This document shows positions 42,152 through 52,066 of a stretch of DNA of 64,000 nt, piece by piece (the stretch's first letter is position 1; every line of letters starts with the position of its first letter). Location of the stretch: contig JAKVAR010000006.1 of NCBI GenBank assembly GCA_022447585.1, positions 372,001 to 436,000 of the forward strand, given 5' to 3'. This DNA comes from Crocinitomicaceae bacterium (GTDB taxonomy: Bacteria > Bacteroidota > Bacteroidia > Flavobacteriales_D > Crocinitomicaceae). Under the pieces are notes generated by a model, which made no database searches, was not told the DNA's origin, and saw only the letters and a program-made list of their open reading frames with translations. Made by a program: the position numbers and the translations under genes.

Positions 42152-44016
42152 AGTTTTACAAAGCGTTTTTCTGAGCTAATTCCTCTCGAATAAATACGAA
42201 TTATATAAACACCTGATTCAAGTGAGGAAGTTTCTATAGAAGTGAAATTTTTTGTTTTCGTTATTAAGCTTTTTCCTTGAACGTCAATCACTTCAATCTT
42301 ATCAATGATTGTATTACCTGTTACTGTTAAAATATTACTGGTTGGATTTGGAAAGACTTTAAAAGAGTATGGTTCTAATTGTTTTTGATTAAGAAAGCCA
42401 TTGTCCCCTGGAAGAATTAGGCGTGAAGGATATGTTGCATCATGATGAATATGAACATTAGCAATATTGGTATCACCAGCAATGTACATGATTCCTCCAT
42501 TTTGTAAATTGACATCGAATCGATTAGAATTATTTCCTCCAACGTATATCTTGATTTGATGACCTGCTTTCCATGTGTAATTCGTGAATGGTAATTTAAC
42601 TTCAACATTATAAATATTTCCAGCTGTCATAAAAGCTTCGTCAGCTTGCGAATATCCTTCTCTAAATCTTATTCTCTGAATTCCATCCGTTATAAGCATT
42701 GATCTTCCATCTGGATATAAGTCAACTAATCGGATTGAAATATCAGCATCAGGTTGGTCGCATTCTACATACAGATTTGTTTTTACTCTTCCAGAAATGG
42801 AAATAGCATTGGTCAGGTTTTCTGTTTCAAAAGTGATGATATCAGTTCTTGTATCTAATGAATTTTGGTTATAAGGCCCTTGGTCTAAGTTCGTGTTTAA
42901 AGTTGGACCTCCAATTGTCGGAGACGGAGAGTGAGGGTCCGAAATAAATGGTGTAGATGAGTTTCCAGTAGTGGATATTAATTGGCCATTTTCACTGAGG
43001 TATAAGACCTCTTCATTGGCTATTTCAATATTTGATAGATTAGATGATGCCCATTGATTTTCTCCCATTTTATAATACGTGATGAGGTCCGTATTTTGCC
43101 AATTATTAGTTGAATCTAATAGGTAGTATTCAAGGAAATCCCAGGCCATATTATCTGATACAAACTCGGCATTGGGATAGTTAAGTTCCCCTTGAGCGGA
43201 ACTACCTACATAAGCGGCCCCAGAACCTCCGTGCACCCATGGGCCAACAAGTAACCATTGCTCGTCTTTTACTGATATGTCCGCTGAAGTTCTTGTTGCT
43301 TCATACCAATCCATCATAATATCAATATTATGGTCATACCAGCCACCAATTTGAAGAGTTGGAATAATAATGTCTTCAGGATACCAGGTGTTGTTCTCTG
43401 AGAATGACCAAAGTGCATTGTAATAGGTATTTGCGAGTATTAATGGAGATAAACCATAACCTAATGCGTCCAATTGTTCTAGTCTAGCCTCTTCTAAAAC
43501 TCCACCGAAGAAATAGGTGTTATAGCTTTGTTGTGGATGAGCTACCAAAGGAACAGCACATGTATGATTTGGATGTTGTTCTCGAGCTGTGTTATATTGA
43601 ACGCCTCCAAGCGCCGAAGGACCCCATGTACCAATTCGGTCTTTATGCCATGATTGCTCAGAAATCCATTCACAAACATCATATCCATCTTCTCCACGAG
43701 TAAAATTGGATAAATCTGCTCCATTGGAACCGTAAAAACCTCTCCAATCGACTATTACCCAAATGTAAGGCTGTAAATCTAAATCTGTACCTACACCCAT
43801 TGGTAAGGACCATGAATAAAAGTCTTTGTTGTAAGGTGTTTGTATGAGTATAACTTCTGCAGAATCAACCCCTGAAGGTATATAAACGTCAGCTTCTAAC
43901 AGTTCGCCATCACGCATATTAATTGTAATATCATCCAAAGTAGGAGTCATTTGAGCCAATGAAACGCAGGAAAACGCAATAATTGCGATTAGTGTAGGGA
44001 TTCTAAATATCATCAT
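42148..44016 (-). CDS. Secreted CocE/NonD-type hydrolase (S15-like) with T9SS sorting domain
   Basis: Predicted 622-residue secreted enzyme. After a signal peptide (about 1-22), residues 25-300 are the alpha/beta hydrolase: nucleophile GTWGPSALGG near residue 132, acid in GGWYDHNID near 228 and histidine in VGPWVHGGSG near 263. Residues about 330-540 are the beta jelly-roll domain of the family (GRVKTNLYVECDQPDADISI). The C-terminal 80 residues are a T9SS domain (FKVFPNPTSNILTV, ending SSEKRFVKL). It would act on ester or amide bonds outside the cell or at its surface; the substrate is not known. X-prolyl dipeptidyl peptidase, acylase and esterase are all possible. Confidence 0.9.
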   Translation of the reverse strand: MMIFRIPTLIAIIAFSCVSLAQMTPTLDDITINMRDGELLEADVYIPSGVDSAEVILIQTPYNKDFYSWSLPMGVGTDLDLQPYIWVIVDWRGFYGSNGADLSNFTRGEDGYDVCEWISEQSWHKDRIGTWGPSALGGVQYNTAREQHPNHTCAVPLVAHPQQSYNTYFFGGVLEEARLEQLDALGYGLSPLILANTYYNALWSFSENNTWYPEDIIIPTLQIGGWYDHNIDIMMDWYEATRTSADISVKDEQWLLVGPWVHGGSGAAYVGSSAQGELNYPNAEFVSDNMAWDFLEYYLLDSTNNWQNTDLITYYKMGENQWASSNLSNIEIANEEVLYLSENGQLISTTGNSSTPFISDPHSPSPTIGGPTLNTNLDQGPYNQNSLDTRTDIITFETENLTNAISISGRVKTNLYVECDQPDADISIRLVDLYPDGRSMLITDGIQRIRFREGYSQADEAFMTAGNIYNVEVKLPFTNYTWKAGHQIKIYVGGNNSNRFDVNLQNGGIMYIAGDTNIANVHIHHDATYPSRLILPGDNGFLNQKQLEPYSFKVFPNPTSNILTVTGNTIIDKIEVIDVQGKSLITKTKNFTSIETSSLESGVYIIRIYSRGISSEKRFVKL

Positions 44017-44107
44017 ATGTTTATAAATCTACGATATTTGAAGGACATCAAGGATTTTTCGTTTTGGATAATTATATTTACTACCTCCGATAAATATCAC
44101 TACACGT

Positions 44108-46027
44108 TTGAAAGAAACATCATTTATAGAGCAAAATAAAAAAAAGTGGAATCGCTTTGAAAAACTCTATGAGTCAAAATCAAACGATCCAGAGGAATTG
44201 AGTGATTTGTATATGGACATTACAGATGATTTAAGCTATGCTCAAACATTCTATAATAGGAGAACAGTAAGAGTTTATCTAAATCAGTTAGCGCAAAAAG
44301 TTTATACAGGAGTTCATAAACAAAAGGGAGAGTCGATTAAAAAGTTGATTACTGTTTGGCAAGTTTCTTTGCCTATGGAAATCTATCGTTCTCGTAAGAA
44401 TTTATTGTTCGCGTTGGTGGCTTTTGTTGTTTATGCCTTGATTGGTGTTGTAACAACTTATATTGATCCAGACTTCCCGCGTGTTGTTATGGGGGATGGA
44501 TATGTAGACATGACGCTACAAAATATTCAAGACGGAAACCCACTAAAAGTCTACGAAACCACAGACCAGATGGCCATGTTTGTGAATATTACAACAAATA
44601 ATATGAAGGTTGCATTTTTAACTTTCTTCGTTGGGTTTTTTTTTACAGTAGGAACGCATATGCTCATGTTTTATAATGGAGTAATGTTGGGTGCTTTCCA
44701 GTATTTTTTCCACGGGAAAGGACTTTTGGTTACGAGTTTTCTTGGGATCTGGATTCACGGAGCTTTTGAAATCTCAGCAATTGTTTTAGCTGCTGGAGCT
44801 GGAATAACAGCCGGAAATGGGCTGCTTTTTCCGAGAAGTTATACACGTGTTCAATCACTGCAGCTATCTACAAAACGCGGGTTAAAAATAATGATGAGCT
44901 TAGTTCCATTCATTATTGCTGCAGGGTTTTTAGAGAGTTTTGTGACAGCGAATTATCAAGATTTACCGAACTGGTCTAAGTGGATGTTAATTTTAGTCTC
45001 TTTTGGAATCATCTTGTTTTTTTATGTTTTTTATCCGATTTATGTAGCACGCAAATACCCTGAATTATTAGACAAAGAAGAGGTGGGTAATTTTAATAAA
45101 CGAGGCGATTTCAATTTTGATAAAATCCGAAGTGTTGGAGAAGTAATTTCTGATTCATTTAGAATGTATAGAACACAATTTGGAAAATTTACTCGAATAA
45201 ATGGTTTAATTGTTCTTCCTATAATTTTAGTATTAGTCGTTCTCCAGGATGTTAATCATTATAACTTGCAAAAAACTGAATATTGGTATGACTGGCAAGC
45301 TCAACTTGAATTTATGATAGGTTATGGATTTAGGAATTTTCAAGACTACATTGTCTTTGGAGCTTGGACAATTGTTTTTACTTTACTGTTTAGTTCTGTC
45401 TTTTGGAGCGTTAAGACTGCAGGAGAAGAGTTTACTTGGTCCTCTTTTTTCAATTACTTGAAATCTCATTTTTTAGGTATATGGAGTGGTAACTTAGTAT
45501 TATTGATGGTCGTATTGCTTCTTCCTTGGTATATTCTATTATTGGCAACATTTTTAATTCCTTTCTTTTATTTGATTGGGGCTTCATTTGGCTTGAGTGA
45601 TGGTACTTTTGGTGAAAAGTTCAAACGTGGGCTCAAGTATAGTAAACAACATTATGGAAAAAGCTTAATGCTGATAATGGTGTTGGTTTTAATTACTGTT
45701 TTGTTCTTGCAACCTATTGCATTTGTCTTTAGCATGCATGATGGTTGGAATAACGAACCTATAGTCCCTGATTTACTGGACATGGTTTCCAGATTTGTGA
45801 AACGTGTCGCGCAAATATTTACGGAAGACTATATGGTATGGAGTAATGCCTTCAGGCAATTGATTTATATCATTTTCATGTTAGGACTAATACCGCTTGT
45901 GGTCATCACAATGTCGCTCGGCTTCTTTTCAGAAAGGGAAAAAACCGAGGCGTTTGGTTTAAGAAAGGCATTTCAGAAGTTTGGTAAGAGAAGTCGCATA
46001 AAAGAGACAAAAATAGATTTTGATTAA
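44108..46027 (+). CDS. SpoIIM (DUF95) membrane protein fused to a second polytopic domain
   Basis: Predicted 639-residue inner-membrane protein. Residues 1 to about 330 match the SpoIIM/DUF95 family (EQNKKKWNRFEKL start, IWIHGAFEISAIVLAAGAG near 213), with several membrane helices. Residues about 340-639 form a second polytopic part of five or six helices that I do not recognise. The start is TTG at 44108: there is an in-frame stop at 44069-44071 and the next ATG is 30 codons further on and would remove the conserved start. First gene of a five-gene operon that ends with DUF58; sporulation is not implied. Confidence 0.85.
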   Translation: MKETSFIEQNKKKWNRFEKLYESKSNDPEELSDLYMDITDDLSYAQTFYNRRTVRVYLNQLAQKVYTGVHKQKGESIKKLITVWQVSLPMEIYRSRKNLLFALVAFVVYALIGVVTTYIDPDFPRVVMGDGYVDMTLQNIQDGNPLKVYETTDQMAMFVNITTNNMKVAFLTFFVGFFFTVGTHMLMFYNGVMLGAFQYFFHGKGLLVTSFLGIWIHGAFEISAIVLAAGAGITAGNGLLFPRSYTRVQSLQLSTKRGLKIMMSLVPFIIAAGFLESFVTANYQDLPNWSKWMLILVSFGIILFFYVFYPIYVARKYPELLDKEEVGNFNKRGDFNFDKIRSVGEVISDSFRMYRTQFGKFTRINGLIVLPIILVLVVLQDVNHYNLQKTEYWYDWQAQLEFMIGYGFRNFQDYIVFGAWTIVFTLLFSSVFWSVKTAGEEFTWSSFFNYLKSHFLGIWSGNLVLLMVVLLLPWYILLLATFLIPFFYLIGASFGLSDGTFGEKFKRGLKYSKQHYGKSLMLIMVLVLITVLFLQPIAFVFSMHDGWNNEPIVPDLLDMVSRFVKRVAQIFTEDYMVWSNAFRQLIYIIFMLGLIPLVVITMSLGFFSEREKTEAFGLRKAFQKFGKRSRIKETKIDFD

Positions 46028-46907
46028 GCATCTTTTATATATCGCCCTATTTCTATTTCCTATAGTTTCATTTGCTCAAGATAAAGCTACTATTTGGGAA
46101 CAGGAGAAAGACTACCTAGATTATAGAAAAGGAGAAAAATATAAAGGACCTGAGGATTGGTATGGATCGTACCCAGCCGACATGAATGAGGAAGAGGAAT
46201 ACAGTAATTACGGCGGAAACTCTAATTCTGGAAGCGGTTCTCAATATAATCAAGGAATTCAATATAGTCCTCAACAAATTCAAAAAGATCGCCAGAAAAG
46301 ATATCGAGGTTTTGATCGAGGAGGTAGTAATGGAGATTTACCTTTTGACCCTAAGGTCGAAAGGCCTGATCCAATTGAAATTCCAGATATAGATACGCCT
46401 GATATCGATCCACCCGATTTAGACCTAGATATTGATACACCAAGAATTCCTCCAGTGGTCTGGAACGTTTTATTGTTCATTTTAATTTTTGCTGTAATTC
46501 TATGGGTTGCTTATCTAATTATGAAGAATAAAGAGCCTTCAAATAAGAAAGTAATTGTTGATATCGAAAATGACTGGAACCCTGAGGTGATTACTAAAAC
46601 TGAATTGGAAAAACGTTTAGATGATGCAATGCTAGATGAAGATTATCGCGAGTGTGTAAGAATCTATTTTACTTTCATATTGAAAGAACTTATTCGCAAG
46701 TCTTGGGTTACCTGGAAAAAAGAAAAAACCAATTATCATTACGTGTTAGAAATTAATAAAAGGTCAAATGCGCAGGGCTTTAATGAATGTGTGAGGATAT
46801 ATGATCTTGTATGGTATGGAGATTATAAGATAGATAAAGAGATTTTCGAATTGTTAAAACCATCGCTAGAGGATTATTATAAATCATTGAATCCAGTAAA
46901 TGAATAA
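46020..46907 (+). CDS. DUF4129-domain membrane protein
   Basis: Predicted 295-residue protein with an N-terminal signal (MIKHLLYIALFLFPIVSFAQ), a disordered acidic, Gly/Asn/Gln- and Pro/Asp-rich segment (about 20-140), a membrane helix (about 148-168) and a C-terminal cytosolic DUF4129-like domain (RLDDAMLDEDYRECVRIYFT, VWYGDYKI). The start is TTG at 46020; it overlaps the SpoIIM gene by eight bases. The next ATG would remove the signal. Its partners in this operon are the DUF4350, MoxR and DUF58 proteins. Molecular function is not known. Confidence 0.82.
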   Translation: MIKHLLYIALFLFPIVSFAQDKATIWEQEKDYLDYRKGEKYKGPEDWYGSYPADMNEEEEYSNYGGNSNSGSGSQYNQGIQYSPQQIQKDRQKRYRGFDRGGSNGDLPFDPKVERPDPIEIPDIDTPDIDPPDLDLDIDTPRIPPVVWNVLLFILIFAVILWVAYLIMKNKEPSNKKVIVDIENDWNPEVITKTELEKRLDDAMLDEDYRECVRIYFTFILKELIRKSWVTWKKEKTNYHYVLEINKRSNAQGFNECVRIYDLVWYGDYKIDKEIFELLKPSLEDYYKSLNPVNE

Positions 46908-48594
46908 GCAAACTAAAATAGGGTTGGTTGCTGGAGTCATTTTACTCATGATACTTTTCGTTTGGATGATGAGTGGTGAAGGTGATACCAATAAACCTAA
47001 ACGGAAAGCTTACGTGTCTTCAAATTGGAGCAAACGTTTCCAAGTATTTGATAAAAAACCTTTGGGATTATACTTATTCACTTCTTTAGCGAGTGCTCAT
47101 ATTGATACATCTGAAAAGATAGTTCCTATCTCAGATTGGATTCAATATGATACATTAGTGAACCCTGTTAAGAAGGCAAAAACATTCCTGTTTGTGGGCA
47201 ACAATTTTGGATTGAAAAATTCTGAAATTGATACTATTTTGTCCGAAGTCGAGCAAGGTTCAGATCTGTTTTTGTCTTATAATGGTTTAACAGAAAATTT
47301 TGCTCCTCGACTCTTTGATCAATACGAAATTCAATTTGATTACAGTTCATCAGTTAATGTTTTTGCTGGAAAGCAGAAGCTAAAGATGATTAACCTATTT
47401 CAGAACGATACTGTTGCTGACGATTGGAAAGCATTTGGGGATATCGAAACGCATCAACCACATCGCAGTTTGTCTTCTTTTATGGAGATGAATAATTTCA
47501 TTGAAATTGAATATGGAGAAGGATCAATATTCTTACATACTACCCCAACAATGTATTTTAATTATCAGTTAAAGCGCCTAGATGGGTTTAAATATGCTGA
47601 GTATACGTTGAACCAATTAGCACGAGATCAGTCTATTTATTTATTAGAATTAGGTCGATTATCAGATAACTACGGCAATGAAGATACGGATGAAGATGAT
47701 GGGGCTGATGGTAAACGCGATGATAGCTATTTACGTTTGATTTTTGAAAACCCAACATTACTATCTGCATTATTGCTTTGTATTTTAGGTGTCATTTTAT
47801 TTGTCATTTTTAGATCGAAAAGAACTAGACCTATTGTTCCTTTTATTAAAGCCAAAAAGGATATGACGTTGGCTTTTACTGAAACGATTACGTCGATTTA
47901 CTTTTCAAAAAGAAATCCATACGGTTTACTTCAAGTTCAACGAAAGAATTTTTACTCCACTATTAGTAAGCATTTCTTCTTGGACTTACAGAAAAGAGAA
48001 GGTGACAAAACATTAGAAATTCTGGCGGAGAAGAGTAATCATTCAAAAGAGGAAATAGTTAGATTGATGAGTCGCTTAGAAACGAAAGAAGCGTTTTCTG
48101 TCTCTGAACAATATGTGGTTGAAATGCTCAAATCAATTCATACTTTTTATAAGAAAGTAGGAATCATATCGGATAAAATTACAGCTAAGGTTGCGGCGAA
48201 AGAGTTTGTTTACCGAAGAAACTTGTTTGTTCCAGCTTCTTTTGTTTTGGGTGGCTTATTCTTAGTCATTTTAGGTGTTTATTACCTTATGAGTTCAATC
48301 GGAATAGGAATTGTCCTATGGCCAATCGGAATGATTCTATTTGCATTGGGTGTAATTCGAATGTCGAAACCTTATGTGGTTGTAAACAATAAAACGATTA
48401 TACATTATTCTTCTTTTGGGAAGAAAACAATTTATAATAAAGATGACTTGCTTTCTACGAGCATGAAAAGCAGAGGAGTGATATTAGTCTTTAAAAACAA
48501 CAAAAAATTGATTATTAATTATTGGGATTTAAGTCGATTTGATCAAGCACAATTCAAACGATTTATCTCTAAATTTCATACCCAAGAACTATGA
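46900..48594 (+). CDS. DUF4350-domain membrane protein
   Basis: Predicted 564-residue membrane protein: N-terminal membrane helix (about 7-25), a periplasmic DUF4350-like domain (about 35-240; KKPLGLYLFTSLASAHID, LFVGNNFGLKNSEID), an acidic Asp/Glu-rich loop, a helix near 285-305, a helical cytosolic segment, and two further helices near 445-490 followed by a small cytosolic domain. It overlaps the DUF4129 gene by eight bases and the MoxR gene by four. Function unknown; the conserved gene neighbourhood suggests a complex with MoxR and DUF58. Confidence 0.85.
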   Translation: MNKQTKIGLVAGVILLMILFVWMMSGEGDTNKPKRKAYVSSNWSKRFQVFDKKPLGLYLFTSLASAHIDTSEKIVPISDWIQYDTLVNPVKKAKTFLFVGNNFGLKNSEIDTILSEVEQGSDLFLSYNGLTENFAPRLFDQYEIQFDYSSSVNVFAGKQKLKMINLFQNDTVADDWKAFGDIETHQPHRSLSSFMEMNNFIEIEYGEGSIFLHTTPTMYFNYQLKRLDGFKYAEYTLNQLARDQSIYLLELGRLSDNYGNEDTDEDDGADGKRDDSYLRLIFENPTLLSALLLCILGVILFVIFRSKRTRPIVPFIKAKKDMTLAFTETITSIYFSKRNPYGLLQVQRKNFYSTISKHFFLDLQKREGDKTLEILAEKSNHSKEEIVRLMSRLETKEAFSVSEQYVVEMLKSIHTFYKKVGIISDKITAKVAAKEFVYRRNLFVPASFVLGGLFLVILGVYYLMSSIGIGIVLWPIGMILFALGVIRMSKPYVVVNNKTIIHYSSFGKKTIYNKDDLLSTSMKSRGVILVFKNNKKLIINYWDLSRFDQAQFKRFISKFHTQEL

Positions 48595-49706
48595 TAAACG
48601 ACGAAGTAAACAATTCAGCAGAAGGTACTTCAGAAAATGAAGGACAAAATAACGAATCATATATGCCTAAAAATGTTGACTCAACTCTTGAGCAAAAATC
48701 AATAGATAGTCAGGATGTTGTATCTGCAACGGGTTATGGGTTTGAGAGAGAAAATAAAGAACTTTTATGGGTTTCTCAAAAAGTGAGCGATGTTCGAATA
48801 GAGTTGTCAAAATATGTAATAGGTCAGGTAGAAATGGTTGACTTACTGTTAACAGGAATTTTTTCTAACGGGCATATCCTTTTAGAAGGTGCTCCTGGTG
48901 TTGCGAAAACGCTTTCGGCAAAGGTGCTTTCCAAATCATTGAATGTTGATTTTTCCAGAATTCAATTTACACCAGATATGATGCCTTCGGATGTGATAGG
49001 TACGTCTGTTTTTAATGCAAAGGATGCGTCGTTTACTTTTAGGCAAGGTCCAATTTTTTCGAATATCGTTCTAATTGATGAGATAAATCGTGCACCTGCT
49101 AAAACACAAGCGGCACTGTTTGAAGTTATGGAAGAACGACAAATCACTTATGATGGTGAGAAGTATCCGATGTCATTTCCATTCTTAGTTATTGCAACTC
49201 AAAACCCAATTGAGCAAGAAGGAACATACAATTTGCCTGAGGCACAGCTGGATAGATTCTTATTCAAGATCAAACTGAATTACCCGGAATTACATGAAGA
49301 AGAAGAAATCCTACACCGTTACAAAAACGAAATTAAAACACCCAGTTTAGATGATATTACCGCAGTGTTTACGGCAGAAGAAATAGCTAAAATTCAAGGT
49401 GCAGTTAGTAAAGTTATTGTTGAAGATAATCTTGTTAAATATATCGCTGCAATTACACATAAAACGCGAAGTCATGGTAAAATATACTTAGGGGGGTCGC
49501 CAAGGGCGTCATTGTCCATCATTAAATCTGCAAAGGCAATCGCGGCAATTAGAGGCCGAGATTTTGTAACACCAGAAGATATTCAATTTGTTGCTGTTCA
49601 TGTATTGAATCATCGAATCATAATGACTCCAGAAGCAGAAATGGAAGGGGTTAGCCCAGAGGATGTGGTGAAAGAAATTATCAAAACTTTAGAAGTTCCT
49701 AGATAG
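48591..49706 (+). CDS. MoxR-family AAA+ ATPase
   Basis: Predicted 371-residue cytosolic ATPase. The first 55 residues are an acidic, Asn/Ser-rich extension; the AAA+ core follows with Walker A LLEGAPGVAKTLSAK near residue 99, Walker B NIVLIDEINRAPAKTQAAL, sensor IATQNPIEQEGTYNLPEAQLDRF and the C-terminal lid (GGSPRASLSIIKSAKA). MoxR ATPases act as chaperones that load or mature VWA/DUF58 partners; the next gene encodes one. It overlaps the DUF4350 gene by four bases and is followed after one base by the DUF58 gene. Confidence 0.95.
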   Translation: MINDEVNNSAEGTSENEGQNNESYMPKNVDSTLEQKSIDSQDVVSATGYGFERENKELLWVSQKVSDVRIELSKYVIGQVEMVDLLLTGIFSNGHILLEGAPGVAKTLSAKVLSKSLNVDFSRIQFTPDMMPSDVIGTSVFNAKDASFTFRQGPIFSNIVLIDEINRAPAKTQAALFEVMEERQITYDGEKYPMSFPFLVIATQNPIEQEGTYNLPEAQLDRFLFKIKLNYPELHEEEEILHRYKNEIKTPSLDDITAVFTAEEIAKIQGAVSKVIVEDNLVKYIAAITHKTRSHGKIYLGGSPRASLSIIKSAKAIAAIRGRDFVTPEDIQFVAVHVLNHRIIMTPEAEMEGVSPEDVVKEIIKTLEVPR

Positions 49707-49707
49707 T

Positions 49708-51039
49708 TTGAAGATCCTAAGAAACATATACCTCACTAAATGGTTTTTTGCACTTTTCGTAGCTGTGATTATCATGTATGTTATGGCGTATACAATGCCA
49801 TACATGGAGTTTGTTGCTAATGTGGTTCTTGCCTCATTATTCGGGTTAACGATTATTGATACTTTTTTAGTTTTCAGCAATAAAGAACCTCTGGAAGTTT
49901 CAAGGAAGGTAAATAACAGGTTGAATTTGGGCGATGACAACCCAATAATATTAACAATCACGAATAAAGGAAATCAACCAATTAACTTTTCAATGATAGA
50001 GGGTTATCCGGTTGAAATGCAAGACCGTTCTACCGTTTATTCTGGTGTGTTAAGTGTTGATGCATCGCGTGAATTTAGTTATAATTTCACACCAAAACGT
50101 AGAGGTAAATATGAGTTTGGTGATGTATTCATCATCATTCGTTCTATGTTCTTTTTAGCGTCCAGACGAATTGATTTAAAGTTGAATGAAACGGTTCATG
50201 TTTATCCTTCTGTCTTACAAATGAAGAAATACGAGTTACTTGTGTTTCAGCAACAGAAAACTAGTTCTGGTATTAAGAAAATCCGTCGTCTTGGAAATAA
50301 TAGTGAGTTCGAACAAATTAAGAACTATGTTCAAGGTGATGAAATCAAATCAATTAATTGGAAGGCAACTTCTAGACGCAATGAATTGATGGTTAATCAA
50401 TACCAGGAAGAGAAATCTCAAAGTGTCTACTGTATAATCGACAAAAGTCGAAATATGCAAATGGATTTTGACGGGCTTTCAATGTTGGATTACTCTATTA
50501 ATTCTACCCTGGTATTCTCAAATATTGCTTTAAAGAAGGGAGATAAGGCTGGATTGATAACCTATTCTGATAAAATGGGGACATTACTTCCTGCTGAACG
50601 TTCTGGGAGTCAAATGAGACGTATTCAGGAGGCGCTTTACAACCAAAGAACACAATATAAAGAATCAAGCTACGACTTGCTTTATCAATCGGTTAGAAGA
50701 ACTGTTAAATCTCGATCCTTATTGATTTTATTTACGAATTTTGAGACTGAATTCTCGATGCGAAGAGCAATTCCAATTTTGCGTAAACTAAATCAAAAAC
50801 ATGTACTTGTCGTTGTTTTCTTTCAGAATGGAGAACTTCAAGAGTTAGCTTATACACCGGCCAAAACGATTCAAGAGGTTTATCAATCTTCTGTGGCCGA
50901 GAGAATGATTTCTGTAAAATCTAGAATCGCTCAGGAATTGAATAAAAATGGAATTCAAACAGTTCTTACTTTACCAGAAGAGTTGTCGGTAAATGCGATT
51001 AACAAGTATTTGGAGCTAAAGGCAAAAGGGGCAGTCTAA
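49708..51039 (+). CDS. DUF58-domain protein
   Basis: Predicted 443-residue protein with two N-terminal membrane helices (about 10-50), a beta-type middle region and the DUF58 block GDEIKSINWKATSRRNELMVNQ near residue 210, followed by a degenerate VWA-like part (CIIDKSRNMQM in place of a full DxSxS MIDAS). The start is TTG at 49708; the next ATG would cut away the first helix. It is the last gene of the operon and the usual client of MoxR. The group is linked to envelope stress or surface assembly in other bacteria; no direct function can be read here. Confidence 0.88.
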   Translation: MKILRNIYLTKWFFALFVAVIIMYVMAYTMPYMEFVANVVLASLFGLTIIDTFLVFSNKEPLEVSRKVNNRLNLGDDNPIILTITNKGNQPINFSMIEGYPVEMQDRSTVYSGVLSVDASREFSYNFTPKRRGKYEFGDVFIIIRSMFFLASRRIDLKLNETVHVYPSVLQMKKYELLVFQQQKTSSGIKKIRRLGNNSEFEQIKNYVQGDEIKSINWKATSRRNELMVNQYQEEKSQSVYCIIDKSRNMQMDFDGLSMLDYSINSTLVFSNIALKKGDKAGLITYSDKMGTLLPAERSGSQMRRIQEALYNQRTQYKESSYDLLYQSVRRTVKSRSLLILFTNFETEFSMRRAIPILRKLNQKHVLVVVFFQNGELQELAYTPAKTIQEVYQSSVAERMISVKSRIAQELNKNGIQTVLTLPEELSVNAINKYLELKAKGAV

Positions 51040-51125
51040 AAGACAAGTTATTGTTACTGCAATGAGCACCTGAACCCTATAAAATTATACAAAATGCTAT
51101 CTTGCGGATTCTTAAAAATTAAAAG

Positions 51126-51965
51126 ATGAGTTTGCTCAAGTCGATATATTATTTTTTGTCTAAAAAGTGTCAAACCCTTCATTTAGATTACCCCGTGGAC
51201 TTCAAAACGCGATTTGGATATGGTGCTAAAAGGACAAGAAGTGCTTTGTAGCCAATCGTTGATAAGAATAGAGCATATTATAAAGAATTATTGGGTCGAT
51301 TTAATAACTATTCAGATGTTTTTCAAACAATTAAATTGTCAGAAAACCAAACAGATGAAAATGAACCGTCTTGGAACAATGATTTTTTGCCAGGTTTAGA
51401 TATTATCGCTCTTTATTCGATAGTCAGTGAATTTAAACCAAAGAATTACATTGAAATTGGATCGGGAAACTCGACAAAAGTCGTTCGTAAAGCTTTAGGA
51501 TAACGGATTAAACACAGCTGTAACTTCAATTGATCCATTCCCAAGAGCAAATATTGATCGTTAACGGATAATGTTTTGCGTTTTCCTATAGAGAATATGG
51601 AAGATCACACGATTTTTGAAGCAATGGAAAAAGAGGAGATTTTGTTTATTGACAATTCTCACCGCGCCCCACCAAACTCTGATGTAACCGTGTGCTTCTT
51701 GGAAATCCTGCCCTTGTTAAAACCTGGAGTGATTGTTCATGTGCATGATATTTACATTCCTTATAATTACCCTCAGTTTATGTGTGATAGAGCCTATTCT
51801 GAGCAGTATGTTTTAGCTGCATTTATACTTGCGAACCCTGAAAAGTACAAGACAATTATGCTTAATTTCTTTGTTAGTGAAGACAAGGAGTTAAGACAAG
51901 TGATTAGTCCGATTTGGGATTCGAAATCATTAGATAGTGTCGAAAGGCATGGAGGCTCTTTCTAG
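51126..51965 (+). pseudogene. Broken class I SAM-dependent methyltransferase (Methyltransf_24-like)
   Basis: Translation from the ATG at 51126 is protein-like (MSLLKSIYYFLSKKCQTLHL) but meets TAG at 51249-51251, at a position where a tyrosine would fit (RSAL-stop-PIVDKNRAYYKELL). It then continues through the SAM motif NYIEIGSGNSTKVVRKAL to TAA at 51501-51503. A one-base gain near 51500 moves the frame (NGLNTAVTSIDPFPRANIDR) and a one-base loss near 51559 restores it (LTDNVLRFPIENMEDHTIFE, IDNSHRAPPNSDV, HVHDIYIPYNYP). The fragments together give about 280 residues of a single family. Either the gene is dead or the sequence has local errors. Confidence 0.85.
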
Positions 51966-52021
51966 ATTGAAATTCAATAGAATTTCATAACAATCCCATT
52001 CAAAAAGTTTGAGAATAAAAT

Positions 52022-52029
52022 TATCTTTG
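52022..52029 (+). promoter_or_regulatory. -7 element TATCTTTG before the acyl-CoA carboxylase gene
   Basis: Perfect TAnnTTTG element 37 nt before the ATG. No TTTG at 19-nt spacing, so support is partial. Confidence 0.4.
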
Positions 52030-52066
52030 CCTTTAGCCTTTGGGCGATTGAATAAAACCAAGAAAT

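Noticed and set aside
44108-46027. Sporulation function for the SpoIIM-like protein
   Set aside because: The window is from a non-sporulating phylum and the neighbours are MoxR and DUF58; the name is only a family label.
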